42,061 nucleotides of DNA from Verrucomicrobiota bacterium (GTDB lineage: Bacteria > Verrucomicrobiota > Verrucomicrobiia > Opitutales > JABDGR01), in NCBI GenBank assembly GCA_013285985.1, contig JABDGR010000007.1:1-42061 (forward strand). Reading direction: 5' to 3'. Shown here piece after piece: positions 1 through 8,651 of this stretch. The notes below the pieces were generated by a model, which was not told the origin of the DNA, searched no databases, and saw only the letters and a list, made by a program, of their open reading frames with translations. The first letter of the stretch is position 1, and each line of letters opens with the position of its first letter. Position numbers and translations under genes: made by a program.

Positions 1-610
1 CCTGTTCACGCGTCAGCAGCGGCACCTGGCCCATCTGCTTGAGATACATCCGGACGGGGTCGTCCAGAATGTCGAGCTGCGAGGTGCGCATCTGCTCCTC
101 TTCGCTCTTTTCCTGGCGCTGCTTGTAGCTTTCCACTTCCTCGGCGTCGAGGATGTCGATTTCCAGGTTTTCCAGGATGTTGATGACATTCTCAATCTCC
201 TCCGGGTTATTGACCTTCTCCGGCAGCGCCTCATTGATGTTCTGGACAGTGATATAGCCCTGTTCCTTGGACAGGCGGATCAGGTGACGGATTTTTTCGT
301 TGAGGCGGACGTTTTTCGGCGAAGTCGGGTCGGCGGTGGCGGCTTCAATCGCGGCGCGCGTTGCTTCTTCCTTGCTGGGGATGTGGGTGTGCGCGTGGGC
401 GACGACGGCGCCATGCGTGTGCCCGTGGCCGTTGGCCAGGGGCAAGGGGAGTTTATCCGCGTGGCCATGGGCCTCACCCTTGGGCGAATGCGCGTGGCTG
501 GCCGCAGCCTTGGCCGGGGCCGGCGCGTGTGCAGCCGGTTTGGCGGCTTTGGCCGGCTTGACCGCGCGGGCGGTATGGGAGGACTTGGCGGATTTAGGTT
601 TGACGGCCAT
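1..610 (-). CDS. rpoD: RNA polymerase primary sigma factor RpoD, N-terminal part (cut by window edge)
   Basis: This is the start of the principal sigma factor, which directs core RNA polymerase to housekeeping promoters. It is absent from the ORF track because it runs off the left edge; 203 codons are present. Residues about 105-150 are sigma region 1.1 (LIRLSKEQGYITVQNINEAL), and residues about 180-203 begin region 1.2 (LDDPVRMYLKQMGQVPLLTREQ). Both are typical of RpoD. The first ~78 residues are not part of the family core: they are rich in Lys, Ala and Pro and then contain 12 histidines in HxH patterns such as GHGHTHG. The ATG at 610 is the only in-frame start before region 1.1; no good ribosome binding site precedes it. 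It lies 59 bp downstream of dnaG, the usual dnaG-rpoD pairing. Identity is secure; the extension's role is unknown. Confidence 0.95.
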   Translation of the reverse strand, partial: MAVKPKSAKSSHTARAVKPAKAAKPAAHAPAPAKAAASHAHSPKGEAHGHADKLPLPLANGHGHTHGAVVAHAHTHIPSKEEATRAAIEAATADPTSPKNVRLNEKIRHLIRLSKEQGYITVQNINEALPEKVNNPEEIENVINILENLEIDILDAEEVESYKQRQEKSEEEQMRTSQLDILDDPVRMYLKQMGQVPLLTREQ

Positions 611-669
611 GGACCGGGAAAGGTTGGGAAGTAAGTTTGACAAGAAAAAGAAAGTGGAGTGCCTCTACA

Positions 670-2565
670 TTAAGCTTCAGTCGAAGTTATTTTTGGCGGT
701 TGGCGCAGCAGTTTTTGCACCTCTTTGATGCGTTGATGGAGCGTGGCGATGGTGGCGGGATCGTTCGCGGATGTGTTGGTGATGCGGGTGTTGAGTTCGG
801 TTAATTCTCTGCGGTAGTGGGCGTCAAAAATAGCTTTAATGCATTGGTTGGCGGCTTGCACCGGCTCCTCGGTATGAAAAGGCCGGGAGCGTAAATTGCC
901 CAACACCTGGCGCTCTTCATCGGTTTCAAGCAGGTCGTCGAGGTGATCAAGGCCCGGCCAGACATCCTCCCGGTGGGCGGCGAGGCAGCGATCTAGGAGG
1001 CGGCCCTCCAGCTTCCGGGTATCAAGCCATTGATGGTCAATCTCATGGGCAATCGCGGGCGCAAGGTCTTCATGATGCAAAACGAGCACTAATAGCTCAT
1101 ATTCGGCCGTTGTCAACTTGTCATTAAGGTTTTTCCCCTCTGAACCTGGGGTGCCGGACGGAGGAAAACCTTCTTTATTGAGCGTTAGATTTGGAGCGGC
1201 CCGCCTCGCTCGTTGGGCCAGATGGCGCGCAAAGTCCCGTTCTGCCCCCGTGCGATCCACGCCGGCATATTTGCAGGCCTCAGCCAGGTAATCTGCCCGC
1301 ATCATCGCCGAGTCGGCTTGTTCCAAGATCTCAAACAACGCACGCAAGGCATCGGCTTTTTCGCTGGGCGATGGGTTGGATGATGGCAGTAGCGAACGCA
1401 CGGCGAACGCCATGGCCGATTCGGATTTTTTGTCCAGTTCCGCCAGGGCGGTGGCGCCTTTCGCCAAAAAGAGCTCGTCGGGGTCTTCGTCGGCCGCGAG
1501 CGGGAGGAAGCGAATTTCCAGCCCGGCTTTGAGTGCCAGTGGCAGCGCGCGCATCGCCGCCTTTTGGCCCGCGGCGTCGCCATCGAGCAGGCAATCCACC
1601 CGCCCCGCATAGCGCCGTAGCAGGAGAAATTGGTTTTCCGTTATCGCCGTGCCCTGTGGCGCCACCACACTGGTGACGCCCGCCGACCAGCACCGCAGCG
1701 CGTCGAGCTGGCCTTCGACCATCACAAAGCGCCCGGCCTCGCGCACTGGCGTGTGGGCGCGGTCGAGGTTGAAGAGCACGTCGCCTTTGCGGAACAGCGG
1801 CGTTTCGGGTGAATTCACATATTTGGCTTCGCGGGCCGGGTCGTCGCTCGGCGTGCGCTCCGTCTGCCGCGCGGTAAAGGCGATAACGCGGCCTTGGATG
1901 TCGCGGATGGGTATCATCAGCCGGCCGCGGAAGCGTGGCCGCCCGCGCGCCGGGTCGCGCTCGCCCTCGCGGTAAAAAAACAGGCCGCTGGCCAGGTAGG
2001 TTTCCGCCGCAAATTTTTTGGATTTCAGCAATGCTTCGAGCAATCCACCGCCATCCGCCGCCGCCCAGCCGATTTTAAATTCCTTGGCCGGCGCGAGGTC
2101 GAAGCGGCGCGCCTCCGTCCAGTATTTGCGGATGAAGGTGCCGCCATCGTCGTTGCGTAAAAACGCGGCATGGAAGTGGGCGGTTGCGGCTTCATGGAGG
2201 TCGAATAATTCCTTGCGCAGCGATTGGGCCTCGCGCCCGCCGCCCACCGCGCCCTCCTCGTATTCCAGCGTGATGCCGAAGCGCGCGGCAAGGGCTTCGA
2301 CCGCCTCCTGAAAACCGAGGTTTTCCTTGTCTTGTACGAATTTAAAGATGTCGCCGCCCTGGCCCGAGCTGAAGCAGTAATAGAGGTTTTTGCCGGGATC
2401 CACGTAGAACGACGGCGTTTTTTCCTGGGAAAACGGGCTGAGGCCCTTCCACTTTGCCCCGGCTTTTTTTAAATTCACGTAGGGCGAGACCACGTCGTAC
2501 AAGCTGACGCGGGCGCGCACATCGTCAATGGAGCTGCGTTTGATTTTCGGCACGGAAGGAGGCAA
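670..2565 (-). CDS. dnaG: DNA primase DnaG with degenerate zinc-binding motif
   Basis: Makes RNA primers for Okazaki fragments at the replication fork, working with the DnaB helicase. The 631-residue length is normal. Domain order: N-terminal CHC2-type zinc-binding region (about 20-100), catalytic core with RFRGRLMIPI (about 211-220) and NSPETPLFRKGD (251-262), TOPRIM with VEGQLD (E284) and DGD (328-330), DEDPDE (359-364), then a helicase-binding C-terminal domain. The zinc ligands of the family (C-x2-H ... C-x2-C) read S43, S46, C64 and S67 here, so three of four are lost although the surrounding EKTPSF and GGD motifs are intact. The track start is TTG at 2565; GTG at 2553 (protein starting with residue 5) is equally possible, since neither has a clear Shine-Dalgarno. 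It sits between uvrB (48 bp) and rpoD (59 bp) on the same strand, probably one operon. Confidence 0.95.
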   Translation of the reverse strand: MPPSVPKIKRSSIDDVRARVSLYDVVSPYVNLKKAGAKWKGLSPFSQEKTPSFYVDPGKNLYYCFSSGQGGDIFKFVQDKENLGFQEAVEALAARFGITLEYEEGAVGGGREAQSLRKELFDLHEAATAHFHAAFLRNDDGGTFIRKYWTEARRFDLAPAKEFKIGWAAADGGGLLEALLKSKKFAAETYLASGLFFYREGERDPARGRPRFRGRLMIPIRDIQGRVIAFTARQTERTPSDDPAREAKYVNSPETPLFRKGDVLFNLDRAHTPVREAGRFVMVEGQLDALRCWSAGVTSVVAPQGTAITENQFLLLRRYAGRVDCLLDGDAAGQKAAMRALPLALKAGLEIRFLPLAADEDPDELFLAKGATALAELDKKSESAMAFAVRSLLPSSNPSPSEKADALRALFEILEQADSAMMRADYLAEACKYAGVDRTGAERDFARHLAQRARRAAPNLTLNKEGFPPSGTPGSEGKNLNDKLTTAEYELLVLVLHHEDLAPAIAHEIDHQWLDTRKLEGRLLDRCLAAHREDVWPGLDHLDDLLETDEERQVLGNLRSRPFHTEEPVQAANQCIKAIFDAHYRRELTELNTRITNTSANDPATIATLHQRIKEVQKLLRQPPKITSTEA

Positions 2566-2613
2566 GAATGACGAGGGCGGGATGAAGGCGCAACGAAAAG
2601 TCCGAATCCAGTC

Positions 2614-4653
2614 TTAGCGCCGTGCGGACGGTTTTTTTGCGGCTTTGCGATAGGGTGTGCTGCCGCGCGCACGCCGGCCGGGCGAGGTGGAGCCGGCTTT
2701 TCCGCTTTTGAGCGCTTCAATCTGGTCGCGCAGGATGGCCGCGCGTTCGAATTCAAGCTTGTTGGCGGCATCCAGCATTTCCTGTTCGAGCTCGGCGAGC
2801 ACCGCCGCCACTTCGCGGTCGCCGTGGGCCTCGGCCACGCTGACGGGGTCGGGCTCTGCATCCTTGTACAAATGCAGGCTCGACTGCGCGCCGCGCGAAA
2901 TGCCGCGCGGGGTGATGCCGTGCTCGGTATTGTAGGCCAACTGCCGTTCCCGGCGGTAGCGCGAGACTTCCAAGGCGCGCTTCAACGAATTCGTCATCAC
3001 ATCGGCATAGAGCAGCACGCGGCCCTGCTCATGCCGCGCGGCGCGGCCGGAAGTCTGGATGAGGCTGGTTTCGCTACGGAGAAAGCCTTCCTTGTCTGCA
3101 TCCAAAATGGCCACGAGCGCGACTTCCGGCAAATCCAAGCCTTCGCGCAACAGGTTGACGCCCACGAGCACGTCAAATTCCCCTCCGCGCAGGCGGCGCA
3201 GAATTTCCACCCGTTCCAGCGCGTCAATGTCGCTGTGCAGGTATTCGACGCGCACCTTGGCGTCGCGCAAGTAGGTGGCGAGGTCCTCCGCCATGCGTTT
3301 GGTGAGCGTGGTGACGAGCACGCGCTCATGCTTTTCCACTGCAGCTTGAATTTCGCCCAGCAGGTTTTCCACCTGCCCGCGGATGGGGCGCACTTCCATC
3401 GGCGGGTCCAGCAGCCCCGTCGGGCGGATGAGTTGCTCGGCTACGACTGAGGAAATCTTTAATTCGTAAGGCGCTGGCGTGGCGGAGGCGAAGACCGTCT
3501 GTCCGGTAACCTCGGAAAATTCCCGGGCATTGAGCGGGCGGTTGTCGAGCGCCGACGGCAGGCGAAACCCGAAGTCCACCAGGCGTGATTTGCGTGATTG
3601 GTCCCCGGCATACATGCCGCCAATTTGGGGCACCGTCGCGTGGCTTTCGTCGATAAAGAGCAGGAAATCCTTGGGGAAGAAATCGATCAGGCACCAGGGC
3701 CGCGAACCGGGCGCGCGGCCGGCAATATGGCGCGAGTAATTTTCAATGCCGTTGCAAAAACCCATCTCGGAAAGCATTTCGAGGTCGTATTCCGTCCGCA
3801 GGCGGATGCGCTGGGCCTCGACCAGGCGGTTCTCGCGCTCGAAATATTTCACCCGTTCCTCCAGTTCGGCGCGAATGCCGGCGATGGCGGCGGCGAGCTT
3901 GTGTCGCGGTGTGATGTACTGGTTGGCCGGGTAGAGGCTGAATTTTTCCAACGGCGCCCCCGTGTCGCCGGTTAACGGATCCAGCGGGCGGATGGACTCG
4001 ATGACCCCGCCCCAGAACTCGACGCGGATGGCGCTTTCCATGTACGCCGGAAAAACATCCACGACTTCGCCCCGGGCGCGGAACTTGCCGCGTTCGAGGG
4101 CGATGTCGTTGCGTTCGTAAAGATTTTCGACGAGGCGCTCCAGGAAGGTTTCGCGGGACATCTCTGCGCCCGGCGCCAGCGGAATCATCATCGCGCGGAA
4201 ATCCTCCGGTGAGCCAAGGCCGTAAATGCACGAAACGCTGGCGACCACAATCACGTCGCGCCGGCTGATGAGCGCGCTCGTGGCGGCGATGCGCAGCCGC
4301 TCAATCTCGTCGTTGATAGACGAATCCTTCTCGATGAAGGTGTCCGTTTGCGGAACGTAGGCCTCCGGTTGGTAATAGTCGTAGTAACTGACGAAATACT
4401 CAACGGCGTTGTCGGGGAAGAAGGCCTTGAATTCGCTGTAGAGCTGCGCCGCCAGCGTTTTATTGTGGGAAATGACGAGGGCCGGGCGCTGGAGGCGCGC
4501 CACGAGATTGGCCAGGGTGAACGTCTTGCCCGAGCCGGTGACGCCAAGGAGCGTCTGAAACCGGTGGCCGGCCTGCAGGGATTTTTCCAGCGCGGCGATG
4601 GCGGCGGGCTGGTCGCCCGTGGGCGCGAAACCGGCTTGGAGGCGGAAGTCCAT
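2614..4653 (-). CDS. uvrB: Excinuclease ABC subunit B (UvrB)
   Basis: Damage-verification subunit of nucleotide excision repair: receives the lesion from UvrA, opens DNA with its helicase fold and recruits UvrC for incision. The 679 residues match the family. Walker A is GVTGSGKT (37-44). The beta-hairpin that clamps DNA follows as [17 protein letters not shown] (90-106). The helicase motif II region reads FIDESH, in the usual place before [11 protein letters not shown]. The C-terminal UVR domain ([22 protein letters not shown]) is present for UvrC contact. The protein ends in a basic tail of about 30 residues rich in Lys and Arg. ATG start at 4653. It is first of a likely uvrB-dnaG-rpoD transcription unit. 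I see no recognisable SOS box in the 108 bp upstream. Confidence 0.98.
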   Translation of the reverse strand: MDFRLQAGFAPTGDQPAAIAALEKSLQAGHRFQTLLGVTGSGKTFTLANLVARLQRPALVISHNKTLAAQLYSEFKAFFPDNAVEYFVSYYDYYQPEAYVPQTDTFIEKDSSINDEIERLRIAATSALISRRDVIVVASVSCIYGLGSPEDFRAMMIPLAPGAEMSRETFLERLVENLYERNDIALERGKFRARGEVVDVFPAYMESAIRVEFWGGVIESIRPLDPLTGDTGAPLEKFSLYPANQYITPRHKLAAAIAGIRAELEERVKYFERENRLVEAQRIRLRTEYDLEMLSEMGFCNGIENYSRHIAGRAPGSRPWCLIDFFPKDFLLFIDESHATVPQIGGMYAGDQSRKSRLVDFGFRLPSALDNRPLNAREFSEVTGQTVFASATPAPYELKISSVVAEQLIRPTGLLDPPMEVRPIRGQVENLLGEIQAAVEKHERVLVTTLTKRMAEDLATYLRDAKVRVEYLHSDIDALERVEILRRLRGGEFDVLVGVNLLREGLDLPEVALVAILDADKEGFLRSETSLIQTSGRAARHEQGRVLLYADVMTNSLKRALEVSRYRRERQLAYNTEHGITPRGISRGAQSSLHLYKDAEPDPVSVAEAHGDREVAAVLAELEQEMLDAANKLEFERAAILRDQIEALKSGKAGSTSPGRRARGSTPYRKAAKKPSARR

Positions 4654-4761
4654 CCTGGCAAAGAAACGCGTCAGCGGCCCTTTGGCAAGCAGGAGGAATG
4701 GGCGGCTGCTAATTAATATTTATCCAAAAATATTATGCGAAGGTTTGGCCGCCCTCGCCCA
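4654..4761 (-). promoter_or_regulatory. Intergenic region between pilQ and uvrB with an AT-rich inverted repeat
   Basis: 108 bp between the end of the secretin gene and uvrB. It holds an unusually AT-rich island in a GC-rich background, including a 7-bp inverted repeat AATATTT-N6-AAATATT at 4715-4734. On the minus strand the island also offers TAATAT, a plausible -10 element for uvrB, but no convincing -35 at proper spacing. The island could serve as promoter, as weak pilus-operon terminator, or both. Confidence 0.3.
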
Positions 4762-6738
4762 CTAATGGCGGATTTGCCCCGAGGGCGCGGTGGATGGGGC
4801 CGGATTGCCACCCTCGGGGGTGGGCGCCATGGCCTTTTGCTGCGCCTTGAGTACCCCGTAGGCCTGCTGCAGTTGATCGTTGGTGTCCTGTATGGCTTTC
4901 AGCTGGGCTGCCTGGTCGCGCAATTTTTGCACCGTGTCCATATTTTGCGCCTCGGTTTTGGAGGGATAAACCATGCCCGGGGTGTCGGTGGAGCGATTGT
5001 TGTAATAATAGCCGGGGATTTCTGGCGCGGTAATGCCGGAGCGCAGCATCATGTTGTTGTCCACCACGTCGCGGTAGCTGGCGCCGTCGTTGCTGAGGGT
5101 GCGGGCGGTAATGAAGATGAGAAGGTTGTTGCGGACGTGGACGGTGCTTTTGCTCTTGAAGAATTCGCCGACAATCGGGATATCGCCCAGGATGGGCACC
5201 TGGGTGGTGGCCTTGGTGTCCGTGTCCTGAATCAAGCCGCCCACGGCGAGCGTGAAGCCGTCTTTGATGCTGACGTTGGCGTCGGTGAGGCGCTGGGTGT
5301 CGATGCGCGGGTAAGTGCCGTTGAAATACGTGTCCGAGGTTGCGTTGATGCTGCTGAGTTCAGGATTGAGGATCATGTTGATGAAGCCGTTGTTGGTGAC
5401 GTGGGGCTTGACCTTCATCGTGATGCCGATTTGGTAAACCGTATTATTGCCCGCGGTGGCCACGCCGTTGGAGTTGTTGACGCTCGGAAACACCACGGTG
5501 ATATTCGTGCCGCTGAACAGGGTTATCTCCTGGTTGTCCATGGTCACGGCCGTCGGGTCGGAGATAAGTTTCGCGTCGGTGATGGACTGGAAGGCATTCA
5601 GCACGGCCGTATATTGCGCCTGATTGAAGACGGCCAGGTCGAGGGCTTTGCGCGGGGGCGCGGTGGGGTTCAGGCTCGTGGCCGACTGGGAGTTATTGAT
5701 GTTGTTGTTTGGGTTCGGTGAGGCGGCGGTCTGGCCCAGCGTCAATTGCGGCAAACCGGTGGAGGGCAGCGCACCCGTGGCGCCGATGGAGCCCAAGCCA
5801 TCAAAGATGCTGTATTGGTAGGCGTAGCCGACCGAGCCCAGCGGCGTGCCGTTGAAATTCCAGTCAATGCCGAGGTCTTTGGTGTCGTTGGCCTGTACTT
5901 GGATGAATTTGCTTTCGATAAAGACCTGCGAGATGGGCTTGTCGAGACGCTCAATGGCTTCCTGGAGGTTGTTCAGATGGCTCGAATGCGCCGTGATGAT
6001 GAGGAAGTTGGTGCGGGCGTCGGGGATGATGGTTTCGGGCGGCTTCGAAGTGGTGTCCAGGAAGGAAGTCAGTGACTTGGCCAGGTCGGAGGCTTGGGCG
6101 GAATTGACCGGGATGACGCGAGTTTCCATCGGTTCGCTGGCGACGTCCGCTTTGTTCTTGATTAGAATCACCGCGTTCACGCCCGTGCCGTCCACGGTGT
6201 AAGTGAAGCCCAGCGGGTCGAGCACGTAATGGAAAATTTGCTGCCAGCTTACGTCATGCAACTGAAGGGTGGCGGTCCCGGTAAGGGTTTCGGGCATCAT
6301 CACGTTCAGGTTGAACAGGGTCGCCACGCTGCTGATAATGGTGCGGACATCTTCGTTGGGGAAATTCGCCTTGTGCATGATGTTGGACGTCGTGCCGTTG
6401 GTGTCCGTGCTCGCGGTGGTTGCAGTTGCGCTGGGCAGGTTGATGCTGACAGCGGCGGGGGCCGGCGCCGGGGCCAGGGGATTGGTTGGCGTCTCGGGCG
6501 CGGTTACCGCCGGCGCCGAGGTAGTTGCCGGCATTGGGGGTGCTGGTTCCGACGTGGCCGTAGCCGGGGCGGGTGCCGCGGGCGCGGGCTCTGATGTGGC
6601 GGTAGCCGGGGCAGGTGCCGCAGGTGCCGGCTCTGATGTGGAAGTGGTCGGGGCAGGCGCAGCGGGCACCGGCGCTATCTGCGCGGTCAGGCTGGCCGTG
6701 GCAAAAAACAGGGCGAGGAGTGAGCGGAGGTTTTTCAT
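4762..6738 (-). CDS. pilQ: Type IV pilus / type II secretion secretin (PilQ-like)
   Basis: Outer-membrane secretin forming the gated channel through which a type IV pilus (or pseudopilus cargo) passes. The ORF-track start at 6825 overlaps the upstream gene; I prefer ATG at 6738 because it yields a clean signal peptide (MKNLRSLLALFFATASLTAQ) and lies 13 bp after the preceding stop. The mature 658-residue precursor has an Ala/Pro/Thr-rich linker (21-115) with three near-identical 14-residue repeats, a secretin/TonB short N domain (about 126-185), an N1-type domain (about 205-270: RVIPVNSAQASDLAK ... AIERLDKPISQVFIESKF) and the C-terminal secretin domain ending VPILGDIPIVGEFFKSK. Last gene of pilMNOPQ. 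No AMIN domain is seen, unlike proteobacterial PilQ, so GspD is an alternative name; the pilMNOP context favours a pilus. Confidence 0.9.
   Translation of the reverse strand: MKNLRSLLALFFATASLTAQIAPVPAAPAPTTSTSEPAPAAPAPATATSEPAPAAPAPATATSEPAPPMPATTSAPAVTAPETPTNPLAPAPAPAAVSINLPSATATTASTDTNGTTSNIMHKANFPNEDVRTIISSVATLFNLNVMMPETLTGTATLQLHDVSWQQIFHYVLDPLGFTYTVDGTGVNAVILIKNKADVASEPMETRVIPVNSAQASDLAKSLTSFLDTTSKPPETIIPDARTNFLIITAHSSHLNNLQEAIERLDKPISQVFIESKFIQVQANDTKDLGIDWNFNGTPLGSVGYAYQYSIFDGLGSIGATGALPSTGLPQLTLGQTAASPNPNNNINNSQSATSLNPTAPPRKALDLAVFNQAQYTAVLNAFQSITDAKLISDPTAVTMDNQEITLFSGTNITVVFPSVNNSNGVATAGNNTVYQIGITMKVKPHVTNNGFINMILNPELSSINATSDTYFNGTYPRIDTQRLTDANVSIKDGFTLAVGGLIQDTDTKATTQVPILGDIPIVGEFFKSKSTVHVRNNLLIFITARTLSNDGASYRDVVDNNMMLRSGITAPEIPGYYYNNRSTDTPGMVYPSKTEAQNMDTVQKLRDQAAQLKAIQDTNDQLQQAYGVLKAQQKAMAPTPEGGNPAPSTAPSGQIRH
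6545..6670 (-). repeat. Three 42-bp tandem repeats inside pilQ
   Basis: Three units of exactly 42 bp start at 6545, 6587 and 6629 and encode SEPAPAAPAPATAT-type 14-residue blocks in the linker after the signal peptide. Unit borders coincide with the codon frame, so copy-number change would lengthen or shorten the linker without a frameshift. Confidence 0.85.
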
Positions 6739-6751
6739 AGCGCGGGGGCCG

Positions 6752-7447
6752 TTAGTCACGGCTCTTGGGTTGAGGCGGGGAGTTGGAAGAAGGGGAACGC
6801 GAAGCCCCAATGGGCTTCGACACATAGGAAACCGGCAAAGTGGTGGAGTTCAATTTCAAGACACACTCGTTTTCATTCGCGTCCACCAGTGTGATGTTGA
6901 GCACCGTCAGGTCGGGGGGGACGTTGGCCGTGAAGGATTGGCCGACTTCGATTGTGCCACCGCTGGAAAGCGTCACCAGGCGGGTCTGCGCTCCTTCAAT
7001 CATGCCCGTGGGTTGGAGTTTTTCGGCAATGGCCTTGAGTCTGTCCTCATCGGATAACTTCGTCGGCGCCGCCGGTTCACTGGAGGCTGCGTTGCTGGTG
7101 GTTGTGCTGGCCACCTCCGGGGTGGGTGGCGGCGGTGGCGGTTTGGCGAAAAATGGGTTTTCCGCCGAGTTCAAATGGGCGAGCAGGTCGGGCTTGTTGC
7201 GCTCCAGGAAGACTTTGGTCAGGTTGAGTAACTTGATGCGGGATTGGGGATCGAGTACTTCATCCTCCTTGGGCGGGGAAAAGACGTACCAGGTGCCGGT
7301 TGGCGCTGCCGCCGGAGCCCCCGGGGCGGGTGCGGGCGCCGCCGGTTCATCCGCCGCCGTGGCGCGCGCGAGAGTGGTGCCCAGCGCGACCACGATCGCG
7401 ATGAGTAGGCGTGCCTTCGGGCGCCGATATAAGTGAAAGCGTTTCAT
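6752..7447 (-). CDS. PilP-position exported protein of the pilus operon
   Basis: A 231-residue protein with an N-terminal signal sequence (hydrophobic LLIAIVVALGTTLARATA at about 14-31), an Ala/Pro-rich stretch, and a C-terminal beta-rich part (GTIEVGQSFTANVPPDLTVL...). It sits exactly where PilP is found, between pilO and pilQ; its ATG overlaps the pilO stop by 4 bp (7444-7447), which indicates translational coupling. PilP normally is an inner-membrane lipoprotein joining the PilN/PilO dimer to the secretin. I do not see a clear lipobox and similarity to PilP is not obvious by eye, so the assignment is positional. The C-terminus (SPSSNSPPQPKSRD) is low-complexity. Confidence 0.65.
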   Translation of the reverse strand: MKRFHLYRRPKARLLIAIVVALGTTLARATAADEPAAPAPAPGAPAAAPTGTWYVFSPPKEDEVLDPQSRIKLLNLTKVFLERNKPDLLAHLNSAENPFFAKPPPPPPTPEVASTTTSNAASSEPAAPTKLSDEDRLKAIAEKLQPTGMIEGAQTRLVTLSSGGTIEVGQSFTANVPPDLTVLNITLVDANENECVLKLNSTTLPVSYVSKPIGASRSPSSNSPPQPKSRD

Positions 7448-8016
7448 TTGCCGAGCATTTCGACAGTGAGGGTGATGTTGAGCCGGCCCACATCGCCGCC
7501 GGTGGCGCTGTGAATTTGCGGCGATTTAGCCATTTGGATCAGGGTGATGCGCAGCGGGTGGGGGCCGCTTTGCAGGGCGTAGAGAAACGAGAGGATGTTT
7601 TCCCAATGGCCTGCTACCGAAAGCGTGAATGTGGCGATGGAGGGCTCGGCTGGATCCTTGCTGTGATCCGTGGTGGTGTGGAGGGGGTCCGCCAGTTGCT
7701 CCAGGCCGGCGGTGTGCTCCAGATCATAAAAATATTGCTGGTTGGCGATGTCTTCGACGGGGTTGATCAGGCCATTGGTCAGTTTCGTGGCGTCGGTGTT
7801 CAACTCGGCCAGTTGCTCGTCGAGTAGTTCGCTGCTGGCGTTATTTTTGGAGATGCGGTCGCTTTGCTGGGTGACGGTGTCGAGCTCCGTGTGCGCGTCA
7901 ACGAGCGTGCCCGAGCTGCGCCAGTATGCCCAGCCGGCGAGCACAATGGCCGCCCCCAACAGCGAGAGCGCCAGGGGGTAGGCCAATATTTTGGCAAGTA
8001 CTTCCTTGGGCTTCAT
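7444..8016 (-). CDS. pilO: PilO-like inner-membrane pilus assembly protein
   Basis: 190 residues with one transmembrane segment (about 12-30, LAYPLALSLLGAAIVLAGWAYW), followed by a coiled-coil stretch and a C-terminal ferredoxin-like domain, which is the PilO/GspM plan. It would pair with PilN in the periplasm and align the secretin with the inner-membrane platform. The start overlaps the end of pilN by 4 bp (8013-8016), and its stop overlaps the next ATG by 4 bp, so the genes are translationally coupled. Sequence is divergent; order in the operon and topology carry the call. Confidence 0.7.
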   Translation of the reverse strand: MKPKEVLAKILAYPLALSLLGAAIVLAGWAYWRSSGTLVDAHTELDTVTQQSDRISKNNASSELLDEQLAELNTDATKLTNGLINPVEDIANQQYFYDLEHTAGLEQLADPLHTTTDHSKDPAEPSIATFTLSVAGHWENILSFLYALQSGPHPLRITLIQMAKSPQIHSATGGDVGRLNITLTVEMLGK

Positions 8017-8651
8017 GCGGAGGGTTTGAGGGTGAGCGTGATGGTGAACTTGAACACGCCTGCGGCGGAATCGTGTTTGGTCTCGGTCTTCAGGTTCTTG
8101 TCCGGGTCAACCACGCGGCTTTTTACGACCGGGTTGGCGAGGATTTTTTTCACGAAATTGTCCAGGCCCAGGGAGGTCTCGCTGGCCAGGGTGCCGCTGA
8201 CGATGATGCGCTGGGTGATGGCTTTTTTATTGCTTCCCAAGTCAATGATGAAGGGGCTCAGTTCGACGGTGTCGAAGAGAATGTTGTCCGGCCGGGCGTC
8301 CAGCAGGCAGTTCAGCAGATCGAGCGGGGGCAATTTTTCCGCAAAAAATTTGGCGGCAAACTGCAGCGATTTGGACTTGGTGACAAATTGTTTGCTGTTG
8401 GCCAGGTTCTTGGTGTTCGCTCTCGAACTGTCGTTGATCTGCCCTTGGGCGCGGTCAATGTCCCGGTTGACGTTGTGAATTTCGACTTCGGTCGCGACCG
8501 TCCAGCTCAGGGCCACCAGGGCGAGGGTGATGGCGATAAAATTGACCAGGAAGCCCGTGCGCACCTGCTTGATGTCCGGCAGCAACTCGACCACCCGGAA
8601 GTTCGGGTGCCAGTTGAGGACCGGCTCGACTTTTTTCTTACGCGCGAGCAC
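8013..8651 (-). CDS. pilN: PilN-like inner-membrane pilus assembly protein
   Basis: 212 residues starting at GTG (8651). The short cytoplasmic N-terminus contains a NFRVVELLP stretch, close to the INLLPWRE-like motif by which PilN docks on PilM. A single membrane helix follows (about 35-52, FLVNFIAITLALVALSW), then a coiled coil and a periplasmic alpha/beta domain (DNILFDTVELSPF... and a C-terminal KFTITLTLKP strand). The gene overlaps pilM by 14 bp and pilO by 4 bp. The family's role is to form the PilN-PilO heterodimer of the pilus alignment complex. Confidence 0.75.
   Translation of the reverse strand: MLARKKKVEPVLNWHPNFRVVELLPDIKQVRTGFLVNFIAITLALVALSWTVATEVEIHNVNRDIDRAQGQINDSSRANTKNLANSKQFVTKSKSLQFAAKFFAEKLPPLDLLNCLLDARPDNILFDTVELSPFIIDLGSNKKAITQRIIVSGTLASETSLGLDNFVKKILANPVVKSRVVDPDKNLKTETKHDSAAGVFKFTITLTLKPSA

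Noticed and set aside
4735-5721. 328-residue plus-strand ORF opposite pilQ
   Set aside because: Antisense to a secretin with clear domains; composition is Gly/Val/Arg-rich, typical of a shadow frame.
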